Shown here: one piece after another, positions 12,822 to 24,763 of the stretch
Layout of the letters: every line of letters begins with the position of its first letter
Position numbering within the stretch: the stretch's first letter is position 1
DNA from: Plecoglossus altivelis
Taxonomy: Eukaryota; Chordata; Actinopteri; Osmeriformes; Plecoglossidae
Reading direction: 5' to 3'
Assembly (NCBI GenBank): GCA_036571765.1
Contig: BROE01000011.1
Span: 6,074,716-6,138,715 of the forward strand
DNA length: 64,000 nucleotides
Notes under the pieces: generated by a model
The model's database searches: none
What the model saw: the letters and a program-made list of their open reading frames with translations, nothing else
Told to the model about the DNA's origin: nothing
Made by a program: the position numbers and the translations under genes

Positions 12822-15800
12822 TCCGAGTGATTTATTTCTGCTTGAAATATAATGGTTCGGACCAATCAGCATTTTATGTGGAACTACTGGCAGCTGGGGC
12901 ATGATTTAAGGTGACCTGCGATAGACAGCGATAGGCAGATGGTTCATCCAATCACATGCCAGTTTTCTTTTTGGAAGAGCCCACCCTTTTTCAAACGGTT
13001 TTCAAGGACGAGTATCCCGATGATTCTGTGAAACAAACCATTGGGCTTTGTCAGGATACACTTGGCCTCCAGGTTTGAGAGGCATATTTTGTATAGAAGA
13101 TTAAGTTCAGGTGCGCACTGTTGTCATTTAATTTACTGCAGCAGATACATGGCTTGTAATACTAAGAAATAAAAACAACCCAAGTAATTTAAGATACAAT
13201 CATTAATTAAAGTCCATCTATGCACTCTGATAGTATAATGACTGAGTGAGATTTCACCATTCATCAGCCCCACACGAACGACTTAAACAAAACAAAGCAA
13301 ATAGACCCTCCTTCCATCGGGGCTGTAAAAGAGACCTAATATACTATGCATCTTGATCTGAAGGGTAACCAAGCCGAAAGCTACATCTACTTAACCCTTG
13401 TCAGCCTGTAGCTAAAGGTCAAGTACAAAACAGACTGCTTGCCTGCCAATGTTTATGAAAGGCTATCATGACAGACTGACAGAGAAATGAAAGAGAAACG
13501 AGAGGGAAGGAGGGAGGGAGGGAGGGTGTGGGTGAGTGGGTGGGTGGTTGTTATGTAAAGTAATCTAGTTAACCAAGACACATTGGCCAAAAATTCTCTC
13601 TCTCTCATCTTCCCTCTCGCCCTTCTCCCAACTTATCTCTCCCTCTCTTTCACTCTCCATCTCAAATCAATTCAAAAGGGTAATGTGAAACATCGGTGTC
13701 TGTTTTGTTGTGCTCCTGCCTGCATTCTAGAGTCTGTGAGCAGACATAACATTCCCTCACTCCATGCTGAACTCTGGGTGCAGATAGGGACCAGACGCAT
13801 GGTCCTTAGACATTGATGCATTGAGTTAAGGAGGACTGATAAGAGGTGTGAGCAGTCTGGTTCCCTTCTCTCTCACCACCTACGTGACAGCCAAGCCTGT
13901 TGAGGAACTGCCACAATGGTTGATGGGTAAGTAATATGATCAGGGATTAAATGGTTTTGAAAGACTAAAAGGAAAGGCTTAATTTGAATGAAGCTAATCT
14001 CCTCAAGTCACTTTTTCTCAGAGGCGCTTGTTCCTTCTCTCCTTTCCTCCTTCCTCCTCCCTCTGGCTGTTTCTTATCGGCCCAACGCTTTATTCTGAGA
14101 TACTTCATGCTCAGTTACCACACAGTGAACAATAGTGTTCCGCAGCCTGCCTCTGTGTGGTGTGGTTCGTGTGCATTGCGATACAAGGAAGAGTAACAGA
14201 GAACACTGTAACTAGAGCCAGTCACGTACTGATAATTCTAGTCAACAATTTTATTCGGAAAGAACATGTATGATGATGATAATGATATGACACATGAGGC
14301 ATGCACGCAAAGAGAAGCTCCATCCTCCTCTTCTGCCCCCCCCTTGTCTCTTCTTTCTCTTCCTCTGCTCTCATTTCCTCTCTTTGCTCCCCCCCCCCCC
14401 GCCGGCCCCCACAATCCACTCTTCTCTTCTCTCCATCTACTGGCCAAAGTGACTCAGAGGAGAGCAGGTCAAGGTGTTAATTATTCTGTTACAAAATTGC
14501 AGAGAAGAGCAGTGCTCCTCCTGCCCCCCAGAGCAAAGAAGGCTAATGACCCTATTACACACAGGGAGCTGTGGCCCCATAGAGAAGGGAGAGAAGAGCA
14601 GACAGCCGACTGCAGGTGTTCACCGCCTCTCACTGGACTGAGCACTCCATCTGCAACAATTAGCTGAAGCATCCCACACTGGAAGGTGTTCCCCCTTTTG
14701 GCATGTGTTCATGAGCAGCAGAGCTTTAGAGTCCATCGGGGCTTGCGACAGAACCTCTCCTTTCAAAGCATCGGCTGCGGAATGGACGATCACTGAAAGT
14801 AGCTGTCTCAAATATACTCTCTTGAAATGATTGTTTGTTCAGAGATAGCCCTCTGAATGCTAGCGACCTTTTCTTTCTCAGATGTTTGTCACATGTTGGT
14901 CGTTGTTTTTGTGCCTCGGTTCTCATGCCTTGAAACATAGTGTTCCGTATTGTTTGCTGTTGCTCAAGCCTCCTGTCAAATGCCATTGACATGAAATGCT
15001 TTAGAGAACTTACAGAGTTTAAGAATGAAATGTATATGTTTGGCTGTGTTTGCTTTGCATTGCCTCATCTCTGGGAGTGCTACAAGGATGCATAATGCAG
15101 TTAAACATTTCCAGAGAAATGATCGAACAACCTGTGGCACACGCAAGCAGCACTCATAACATGCAGTTGGACAGTATTTTCATCATTGTAAGGATTAATC
15201 ATATCAGTAATCTGAATGAAATACAGTTGCAGGAGTGCTTTTGACCTTGACCCAGACACCAGTACTCTGGGTTGGAGGAGAGTGTAATTCAAAGCAGAGA
15301 GAAAGCTTGACGTAGAGGTGGGGATTCATTTTCACTTTGAACCACAGCAGCAGATCTGGACATGCTGTCAGTGAGGTGGATAATATAAACTGTTCAAAAG
15401 TTTCGACTCGAGGACTTGAAACTGTGACCAGTTCTCTGCCAAGACGACCAGAGGGATCCCGGCGCATCTCCAGCTGCGGGCTCCAGAGGGCGGAGAGTGA
15501 TGATCCCAGAGCCTGACACGCGTTCACACCTGTTGGGGTCTTTGAAGCAGTGGCCTGGGGTGCGATCTTTCCACAGCTCTGGCAGTGGATGTCTCCCTGT
15601 GGTTATCTGGAGAGTCATCTGAAGCTGAGGATAGCTTAGGGTTAGTTCCTCCACCAGCTTTCGCCTGCCTCCACAACACAGAATCCAACCTCCCTGTCAG
15701 TGAGGGACACATGTTTACGCGTGTGGGGAGGGGTGACGGCAGAAGCACGTCTAAGAGCTCCGAAAACCTCACGGTGCTTTGACACGCAACATAACTGTTC

Positions 15801-18235
15801 AATTTCTGTTTTGGAAATGATCAATGTAATGATTCCAATAAGGTTCCTCGTGGCATGACATTGGTGCTTGCGTCAGAGGACAGCAGGGAATAGGAGGAAA
15901 ACTGACAACAAGAAGGCTCACAGTATCCAAAACAGCTGTGTTCCATGGTAGCTTGAGGGAAGACAGGGGCATTTCAGGGGAGATTTAAAGATCTTTGACT
16001 GCATAGCTTTCCTATAAAGCAGCAGGTAAAGAGCCAGATCAAGAACACCCCCTGAGGCTCATGCCTTGCATAACACTAAAACTGAAAGAATTACTCTTTG
16101 CACAATTAATTCTTGATCATTCCTTAATACCGTCCAATTTGTGTTATTACGGAAAGTAAGTTGAATTGTTTTATTGATGTAACCGTCTTTGACATTTAAA
16201 CAGCACACATCCTTGGTTTTAAGGTCACTCTCTCTTTTTATCTTCGGGGTTTGCTGCTATGTGTACTTGCCGTGAGGTAAGAAGGGTTCCTACAAAGACT
16301 TTTCCATCCAGTTTTCTAGCCCACAATAAGTATGTTTGTATTCTGACATCACGTGCGGTCATTGAATCTGTCTTCTGTATCGTTATCTATTACATGTGAT
16401 TTCAGTGCCTTTGACTGGAAAAGCTGTACATGAAGAAAGGTGCAAGAGAAGAACACGTTCCTGCAGAAGTCTTTTGTCAAGATTTCCATTTACTTTTCCT
16501 TGTGTGATAGAACCTTGGTTAAATATTTACCTTTTAACAATGCCTTTCAGGCAGGAGGTTGAATTAACAGACATTGGTTGAATTCATTTTTAGAATTGGA
16601 CAATCAAGTTGAATTAAATAATGTTACAGTTACCAAACTTTCCAGAGAACCGGAAACTGCTAGAGAGTATTTGAGGGATGTCTTACTCTAACCTTCAGTC
16701 TTCTAACCAATAACTACTTAAGTATGGAGCAAAGGGCTGCCTGGGCACTCCTAGTTTATGTGTTCAACTGGCCTCTGAGGACTTAATAGAGCTAAGTGCG
16801 TGTGTGTGTGCGTGTCTTCAAGTGTTTGCTTGTGAACACAGTCACGGACAAAGCCTTTCCTTACTATCCGACCTGTGTCTCCCAACATCGTTCATGAGGA
16901 GGGTACGGGCCTTCTGAGAGGGTCATGAGCTGGCTGGTAGTACAGCATGTGGACCCTGTATTCCTCCTCAGCTTGCATACTGTTTTCCCTGTTTCAAGCA
17001 AGAGATCTACTGTGCCTGTCGTTTGTTTTGACCTTGTGGAGACTCTGGTCAGACAAACACCCCTGGCCTGGTTGTCTGGCTAGTTCCCCTCAGGACCACC
17101 CCTTCCACCCCCTCCACCCCTTCCACCCATCAGAGACATACCCTTACCTGGCTGAGCCTCTCCGTTTGCAAGAGAACAAAGGCCCCTGGGATCCCCATTA
17201 CACGCTGTGGTAAAAGATTGAGCGCAGATGTCAAACAGATTGTGCTTGGTCCAAAATCCACTTTTATAGGCAGAGAAATGCATTCGCAGGCCAGCCTTTG
17301 ATGTTTGATGGCTTGGAGGCATACGTCAAGGGATTGACATACAGCTTTTGGAGCCCATCACTGTGGTGCTCTTGATTTTTTTCACAAAGTTAAGTTAGGT
17401 TATTGCTACGACACTAAACAAACCGTAAATGGTTAGCGTTTGTCAAAGATCAAATGTACAGTTCATTTAAAGCACCGAGATCATACATTTCAATTGATCT
17501 TTAACAGATTCAAACTGGAAATGGAGTGCATCTCCCCCGTACCAATGAGACCTATGTCAAACAGTGAGTGTTGGCATCTGTTGCAACACAAATATAATAA
17601 TCTACTATAATCGACTGTGGAAAAAGCCATAAACACCCCCAATTAGCATTAAATCGTTTAATTAGGCAACCTAGGGTTGGCAGCATCACAGCGGCCGTCT
17701 GCTTTGTAACCACTGCATGTCAACATAAAGCCCTATTGTGTGCTGGCATGTGCTTGGAAAATGATTTTGACATTAGGTCTTTCAGGGGTGGTCTGGCATC
17801 AGCAGGGCAGCAGCTTACAGGAGGGGTTGAAAGGCCTTGTTTGTTTATCCATTCATCATCTCCACATGGCAACACAATGTACACACAGGCAGCCACACAT
17901 CCAATCATTTAAAATACTGTAAACACAGAAAACTTGGTTTATGTGTTAAGAAGTGTAGCTGAGGGTTATTTTCAACAGGTTGAGCAGACGTTTTCAGCAA
18001 ACTCACGAGCCTCCCTGGATCTCATTTAGAGGTCTAACTTCTGAACCTGTCCATGTCCTGACCAGACAAAAAGGACAGAAAACTGAGGACAAAAAGAATG
18101 TTTCAGACCGTAATTCTGTCAATGAGCCATGATGTCTGAGTTAAAATAACCCTGAGAGAAAACAACTATTTCTGTAGCCTCACCAAAAACAAAGTTGCAG
18201 TCCAAAAAGTGCTTCATATTTAAAAAATCATCCAG

Positions 18236-18950
18236 ACCCCACACAAACACCACACAGACACCACACAGACACCACACAGACACCACACAAACCCCACACA
18301 GACACCACACAGACACCACACAAACCCCACACAGACACCACACAGACACCACACAAACCCCACACAGACACCACACAAACCCCACACAGACACCACAAAC
18401 CCACAAGACACCACAGAAACCCCACCCACACAGACCACACAACCACACAGACACCACACAAACCCACACAGACACCACACAGACCCCACACGACCACACC
18501 ACCAGACACCACACAAACCCCACCCAGACAACAGACACACACAGACCCACACAGACCCACACAACAGACACACAGACACACCACAAAGACCCACACAGAA
18601 CCACACAGACCCACACAGAACACCAACAGACCACAACACACAACCACACAACCACCATAACCCCACACAGACACCCACAACCCCACACAGACACAACAAA
18701 CCCCACCAACACCACACAACCCATACACCACACAAACCCCACCCAGACACCACCCAAACACCACACAAACCCCACCCAGACTCCACCCAGACACAGCACA
18801 AACCCCCATCCGCAGAGCGTCGAGCGCCAGACACCGCACAAAACACCACCCAGAGCACCCACTACAAACACCACACAAGACCACAACCCAGGACTCCAAG
18901 CCGGGCCCTCCCCCATCGACATCACACAGACACCACGCAGGTGCACGAGA
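18236..18950. repeat. 11-bp minisatellite, A/C-only strand
   Basis: Tandem array of an 11-nt unit ACACAGACACC with the common variant ACACAAACCCC, regular at the left end (about 18240-18400) and progressively degenerate to the right. The plus strand is nearly free of T over several hundred bases. Because the unit contains no stop codon in most frames, it creates long artefactual open frames on both strands. Confidence 0.93.
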
Positions 18951-19317
18951 GGGTGGTGTTTTGTTTATGGTGCGCATGAGAGTGACCCGTCACAGTAGCA
19001 TGGAGACAACCAGGACCCCAAACTCAGCCCTGGGCACTGGTTCTGCAGGTTTTTACCAAATGCATGACAGAATGGCAGACACAGTTTTCTGTCACAGTAA
19101 TTGTCAAGAGATGCTGAAGAATCAGATGACTTAATATGTGCAAAATAATTGAAAATGGTTGATTTGACAATATTCAAAATGAACATTTGAACTAGCTTGC
19201 TCCTCTAGTTTCATTCACAGGATTCAAGTTCCTAATGGTAAATGATTTGGTTGGTAGCGTTTACTCAAATCACAATTTAGACAGCTGAGCACCTGGTCAC
19301 CTTTCTTTCTTACCACT

Positions 19318-19430
19318 CCTATCTCTCCCTCCCTCTTTCCCTCTCTCTATTGTTCTCTTTCTCTTTTTCTGTTTCTCTCCCTCTCTCTCTCTCCCATCCT
19401 CCCTCCATCTCTCTCTCTTTCTCTCTGGTT
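19318..19430. repeat. CT-rich simple tract
   Basis: Pyrimidine-rich run of CTCTCTTT-type units on the plus strand, without a fixed period. Confidence 0.75.
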
Positions 19431-21323
19431 GTGGTTCAGTGCTACTGGTTGGTACCTCTTCCTCCCCAATGCTAGGCTAACTCATACTCTCCAAGCACTC
19501 CATCAGATTTTCCATCTGCAAACTGTCAGACAGCAACTACATATTTGCCAGAGGAGGAGAATGTGACACAAAAACCAACCAGTTATCTGTTTACAATTCA
19601 GAGGACAAGAGGGTGAGGGGACGAGAGGCAATTTGAAATCTATGCAATCTGTTGGGGGAAGGAAGAGACTGGAACCTTCTAAAAACATTGGGAGCTCTCC
19701 AGCAACTCTGTGGACTGGGCATGTCACAGAGCTGACTAAAGCAATTCCTCTTGGTGTGTGTTCGATTTGGCTTGCCTCTTAATGCAATGAACATGTCAAT
19801 AACAAACTGGCTCATGATCAGTATAGTAAAATGTCAATTAAAAGTAAAGTAAATCCACACTAATAAATCATGCACTGCATATAAACATATATAGATGATA
19901 GTCGTCTGTTGCTCCTTCAATCTGAGTCACACTCAATCCACATTTAATAACTCAGCACTGTTCTTAATGACAGGAACACAAACAGCACCAGTTCCATTCC
20001 ATATACCACTTAAAAGACAAACACATGGAGAGAATCGTTTTTCCAGAGTATTTTGTAATTTGCCAGATTTCATCTAATCAAATGTTGTTGTTTTTCAAAA
20101 TCAAGGTTGAGGTCTGTTCATAAACCCAGGCTATTGATTCTTGTTTTTACTCATGGTGAGACATTGACTCAAGTCAAATGCAAATAATCCAGATAGGATC
20201 TGTTGGAGGCTAAGAAACTTGATGGACCAGATGCGCACACCCACTCACACTCTGTCTTCATCAAACACACAATTGCAGACAGGTGAACACGCTCTTACAT
20301 AAGTTACCTTTCCTACCTTTGTGGAATCCTCTACAGTGAAACATTTGTCTGAAGTTGCATTACCTCTTGGAGTTGGAAACAATCCATTTACAGAGGTTTA
20401 GTGCTTACAGTACCTACTTGTTTTGGCTCATATGACAGGATGTCATCTTGTCTTAGTTGGTATTTAGAGTAAATTGTGATGAAATCTTGTCACCTGCAGC
20501 CCGACACAGACAAAGGGTCGTCTCAGCAGCTGCAGGAGAATGGGATCTCCCTGGCAACTGCTGTGTGTTTCCACACTGTAGTGACACACACAGCAGGGCC
20601 ATCTGATGCACAGCTATCCATAAAAACGTGTTCTTTTCAAGGAACTCATTAAAGACTGGGCCTGACATTCCTCTCTCTCTGTGTGTGTGTGCATGCGTGT
20701 GTGTGTGTGTGTGTGTGTCTACCAAGAGAGAGGCTTGCACCTTGTCTTATCAAACACACAGCACATGCTATGTCTTACCCACAACACCAGACAGGCGGGA
20801 AGCTAAACTGCTATTAGGCTTGCAACAACCTGTAACCAACCTGAGGGGAAGAAAGCAGAAATAGAAGCTCCTTTTTATTTTATTGCAAATTGTTTTAACA
20901 TTCCTTGCATTTCAAGCTATAAACCTCATGATGATTAAATCTATTCTGGTTTTAGTTCGCAAGGTTCAAGTCATTTTACAGCACTTACATAATGTAATGA
21001 AATTGCGCACACAGTGATCGTATCAGCGACCTTATAGAAGCTATTTAAATTGAGCGGTTCTCAATCAGTAAGTAAGCGCAGTCTTTTTTTTAAATCACAG
21101 AAATGAATCGAAGAGCAGAGGGGATGAAAGAACCTTACACGATGGTTAATGAACTGAACATCTTGGCTTTGTCACCTGTGTGGTGGCAGCAGCTGATTTC
21201 GTTTTGTGGTCCAGATTGCCATCTGGTGGTCAGAGAGATAACATGCACACCATCAACAGCAAAGTGTTGACAAATCTTTAATGCTACAGAGCAGAACTAA
21301 AAGAGACTTTCAGGTGAATCTGT

Positions 21324-22797
21324 TTTATTTTATTTATTTCAGACCATGTCGAGAGACAAGGGAAATTGGCTGAAATAACCAGGCAAATTCAAAGAAAGCT
21401 CAACATCATCACGATACAGTTCAACACACATTCAATCCAAAATGCCTTGTTTTTCTCTCCAATCGTTAGGCTCTGTGGGTGAGAGAACCACTCTTGAATT
21501 ACAAAATAGAACATGGACAATCATTCACTACATTTGAGTCTACTGGACGTGAACACTGGTATGAACGAAGAAATAGTGAAGATTCTGAGCACATACAAAA
21601 CAATATGGTCGTGGTCAGCGTCATTTCAGTGCATTTTCTGTGCAACTATTGCAAGGAGTCACAATGTGGCTAAACATGAAACATCACATTTAACTTGCAT
21701 ATGAGAACCAAAACCTACAACACTATTGTCCACCTGAGACCAAAAGGCAGTTCCCCCCCCCAATTTCTTCACCTGGAGCATAGGACCTTTTACACCAAAC
21801 AACACTGGATCAGATTTGTCAAACCGCACAAACAGCACTGAAAGGTCAAAAGGAGAATTGGTTAAGTATTGCTGCTCTTGGAATCAGCCTAGGCGCAGAC
21901 TCTTGTAACCTCATTTTTCCGATCTCCAATTAGGAAGATACATTAGTCTCTGGATCTCCCCTTCGCTCAGCCAGGACTGGTAGTGACGACACAAGCAGGG
22001 CTTTTTCCACATGGCCGAGCAGGGACATGCATTTCACAACACTTCCACGGCTCCAAACCACATCGCTACAAACGAGCAGATTTAAAACACTGTCAGCCAA
22101 AGTAAAGAACAAAAAAACATCTATATTTATATATCTGGCAAGATGAATAGAGCTCTGCAACAAAACTGTCTCTTTTTCCTCCCCTTGACTCCAGAAAACG
22201 TCCATGGTAAAGTGGTGTCCCGGGTTGTGGTGAGGATCTCTTGGAGAGATATTGACAGACGCACAGAACACAGACTCTGGGTTTAGCCATATAGGTTGCA
22301 TACACGAACCAAGATTTGGCCCTTCTAACAGCTTGCTTTTTAGGAGTCAAGCAAGTGAGATGTCCTTCCATCTGTGTCGAATAAAAAGGTACTACCGTTT
22401 TTAATCACTTGGATTTCAATTAGGCGCTTGAAGAATATTCCATTCGGTGGCTTGGCTGAAAAATGAATGTGAATGTATAGATTGACTCTCCTTGTGCTTT
22501 TCACAATAAACAAAGGGCAGTTTGTTTTATGGCCTACATACCTAACCACTCACTGCAGCTACTGTAGTGCCCCCTACTGTTAGACAATAACATGCAAGAT
22601 GAAGTATTAACGAGCCCCCAGGCTACTTGTCAGGAAAACCGTCCTTCCATTGTGACTAACCTCTTCCTGAGCACTTTCCGTAGAGTTCAAATGTTAAAGA
22701 GATCATTCATGTACTATCATCAAGTGCGACTGTAGAACAGCATGCAGAGCTTCGGACGTGAGCTACACAGATGCACTCATAGAGATGCTATGGCAAG
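21324..22797 (-). other. Probable zdhhc18 3' UTR
   Basis: After the stop of the last exon the first AATAAA hexamers on the minus strand occur in a TTTATT-rich cluster at about 21324-21339, giving a 3' UTR of about 1.47 kb. No coding signal was seen inside. The end is inferred from the hexamers only. Confidence 0.35.
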
Positions 22798-23151
22798 TCA
22801 GTGATCTGAGATGAAGCTGGCCTGCGGGGCGAATCTGGGGGCAGGAGTCAGGTCTGGGGAGGCCGGGGGGCTGGGGACATTGTAGGCAGGGTTAGGGATG
22901 TGGAGCGCTGCATGCTTGCTGCCGCGCTTCGACCGGCTCTTCGCCTGACGGAGCGACTTGTCTGGCAGGGGACTGGTGGTGGTGTTGCGCGTCCCACAGC
23001 TCAGAGGGTTCTCTGCCACACGATCAGAGCTCTCAGCAGGGGTGCCATCCAGACCCACTGCAGCAGTCTGGGGCTTGCCTTGGGGACACGGGGTGGAGAG
23101 GAGCGGGGAACGCGTGGCCGTTTCCAACAATCCTTTAGTTCCCTGTGTGCA
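22798..23151 (-). CDS. zdhhc18: zdhhc18 terminal exon (long C-terminal tail)
   Basis: Opens after acceptor CCTTCCAG and continues in phase 0 from exon 8: CTQGTKGLLE, then a Ser/Thr/Pro-rich disordered region, a basic stretch (RQAKSRSKRGSK) and a final segment containing IPNPAYNVPSPP before the stop. NPAYNVP looks like a tyrosine-based sorting or phosphorylation motif. No other gene fits this open frame, and its phase suits zdhhc18. Which isoform dominates is unknown. Confidence 0.65.
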   Translation of the reverse strand, partial: CTQGTKGLLETATRSPLLSTPCPQGKPQTAAVGLDGTPAESSDRVAENPLSCGTRNTTTSPLPDKSLRQAKSRSKRGSKHAALHIPNPAYNVPSPPASPDLTPAPRFAPQASFISDH

Positions 23152-24731
23152 CTGGAAGGGTGAAGAGGGAAAGACAAAGACGACGGAGAAAGGTGGAAAA
23201 GTCAACATGTTAAATGCAAAGGTGGGGAAGAAGTGAAAAGTCAATGTAAGAAACAAAGAAGCAGCTGGTTGGAAAAAAGAGGCTGTGTCATCACAATATC
23301 TCCCAGGGCACCAGGGCAGAGGGCAAGAGTAGCTTAGCATAAGAGGGCATGCAGGGGTCAGTAGTACTAGAGAGGGAAACAACACTAATGCTGACATTGA
23401 GGTCACCCAAGAGGAAAATAAATGACTTAAAACAATACCTGACAGGCACATTTGAATCATTTGTACCTACATTTACACATACACAAAACATGTTTAAAAA
23501 CTATCGAGCCTTTCTGCATCTGCCATGGTAAAGCTGAGCTGCTCTTGGTCTGTTATGTAAAGAAGGCCTAGCTGTCGGAAGGCATTTGAGAGATCATTCA
23601 TAATGCCTTTGGAGTGGAATTTGTACTGGTTTGCATTTTCCTCCGTGGTACAGCTCTCTGTCACACCGGAAAATATTCAGGCATCCACCCAAGGAGAAAT
23701 TAAATGAGTCGGTTCAATCCCTCTCAGCTATAAGTATTAGAACGAAGATCATGACTGCTATCAATCTGAGCCCTTTGCAATCTGTTTGTGGGGGAACAAA
23801 CAACAACATAAGTGTAGTCAAGACAGAGCCATGAGACCCATTTGGCGGCACCAGTTTAAACAGTCTCCACGCCTGGGAAAGCCCTTTCCAGCGTTTCCTG
23901 CCTCCACATTCCATGAGTCAGCAGTGAAGATAAAACCAGGCATGATGACACAAAGAACAGCCAAATGGCCCAGCAGGCAGGAGGGCAGCATGCAGGCAGG
24001 AGGACAGCATGCAGGCAGGAGGGCAGCATGCAGGTAGGAGGACAGCATGCAGGTAGGAGGACAGCATGCAGGCAGGAGGGCAGCATGCAGGCAGGAGGAC
24101 AGCATGCAGGCAGGAGGGCAGCATGCAGGCAGGAGGGCAGCATGCAGGCAGGAGGACAGCATGCAGGCATGGAGTCCAGCAAGCATTAGTCAGCAGGGCC
24201 AGTCACACGCCCCACTGCACTGTACCCACACTCCCTAATGGGAAGGGTGGTTACCAACCTCTGGTGCTGCCCTGGCTCCACTAAACTGCCTCACATCCAT
24301 CATCCAGTGCAGGACAGAGCAAAGTCCAAACAATTCTCCTCCTAATGGCAGGGGTAGGACATGCATGCAGACAAGAGACAGGACAGTGGTTGGTGTGATG
24401 CTGTGATACTGAAGAAGTATTTGATGGTGCATAGAGTTGAAACTGAATTCAGTTTTGAGTCTGGCTGAAATCACTTGAAAAGGACAAACTCAATGAATGA
24501 ACGGAAATGAAAAATGAACGCATGCATGAATCTAATCAGGATGGTATCAAAATGATCTGTTTATTTACCATTTTTTGTCCAAAATCCAAGAACACAGATG
24601 GACACACATCTACATGTCTGTACACATGGACGATGACAGTAAACCATGACAAACTGTACAACTCATGAAAAAGGCACAAGAAAACTGAAGAGGAAGATGA
24701 CTGATGAACGGCTGGATGCTGTGAACGCATG

Positions 24732-24763
<32 letters not shown>

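Larger units (their letters stand above)
10540..21323. other. Intergenic region between tent5b and zdhhc18
   Basis: About 10.8 kb with no exon chain I can support on either strand. Frames of 60-110 codons occur but none shows domain motifs, consistent splice sites or partners. Contents that stand out are an imperfect inverted repeat at 12762-12821, purine/pyrimidine tracts at about 13500-13530 and 14318-14400, an 11-bp minisatellite at 18236-18950, a CT tract at about 19318-19430 and a GT microsatellite at about 20682-20718. Distal enhancers cannot be excluded. Confidence 0.6.

Noticed and set aside
18119..18998. Overlapping open frames of 210-275 codons on both strands
   Set aside because: They lie in the 11-bp minisatellite, where stop codons are absent for compositional reasons; the proteins are simple repeats with no homology.
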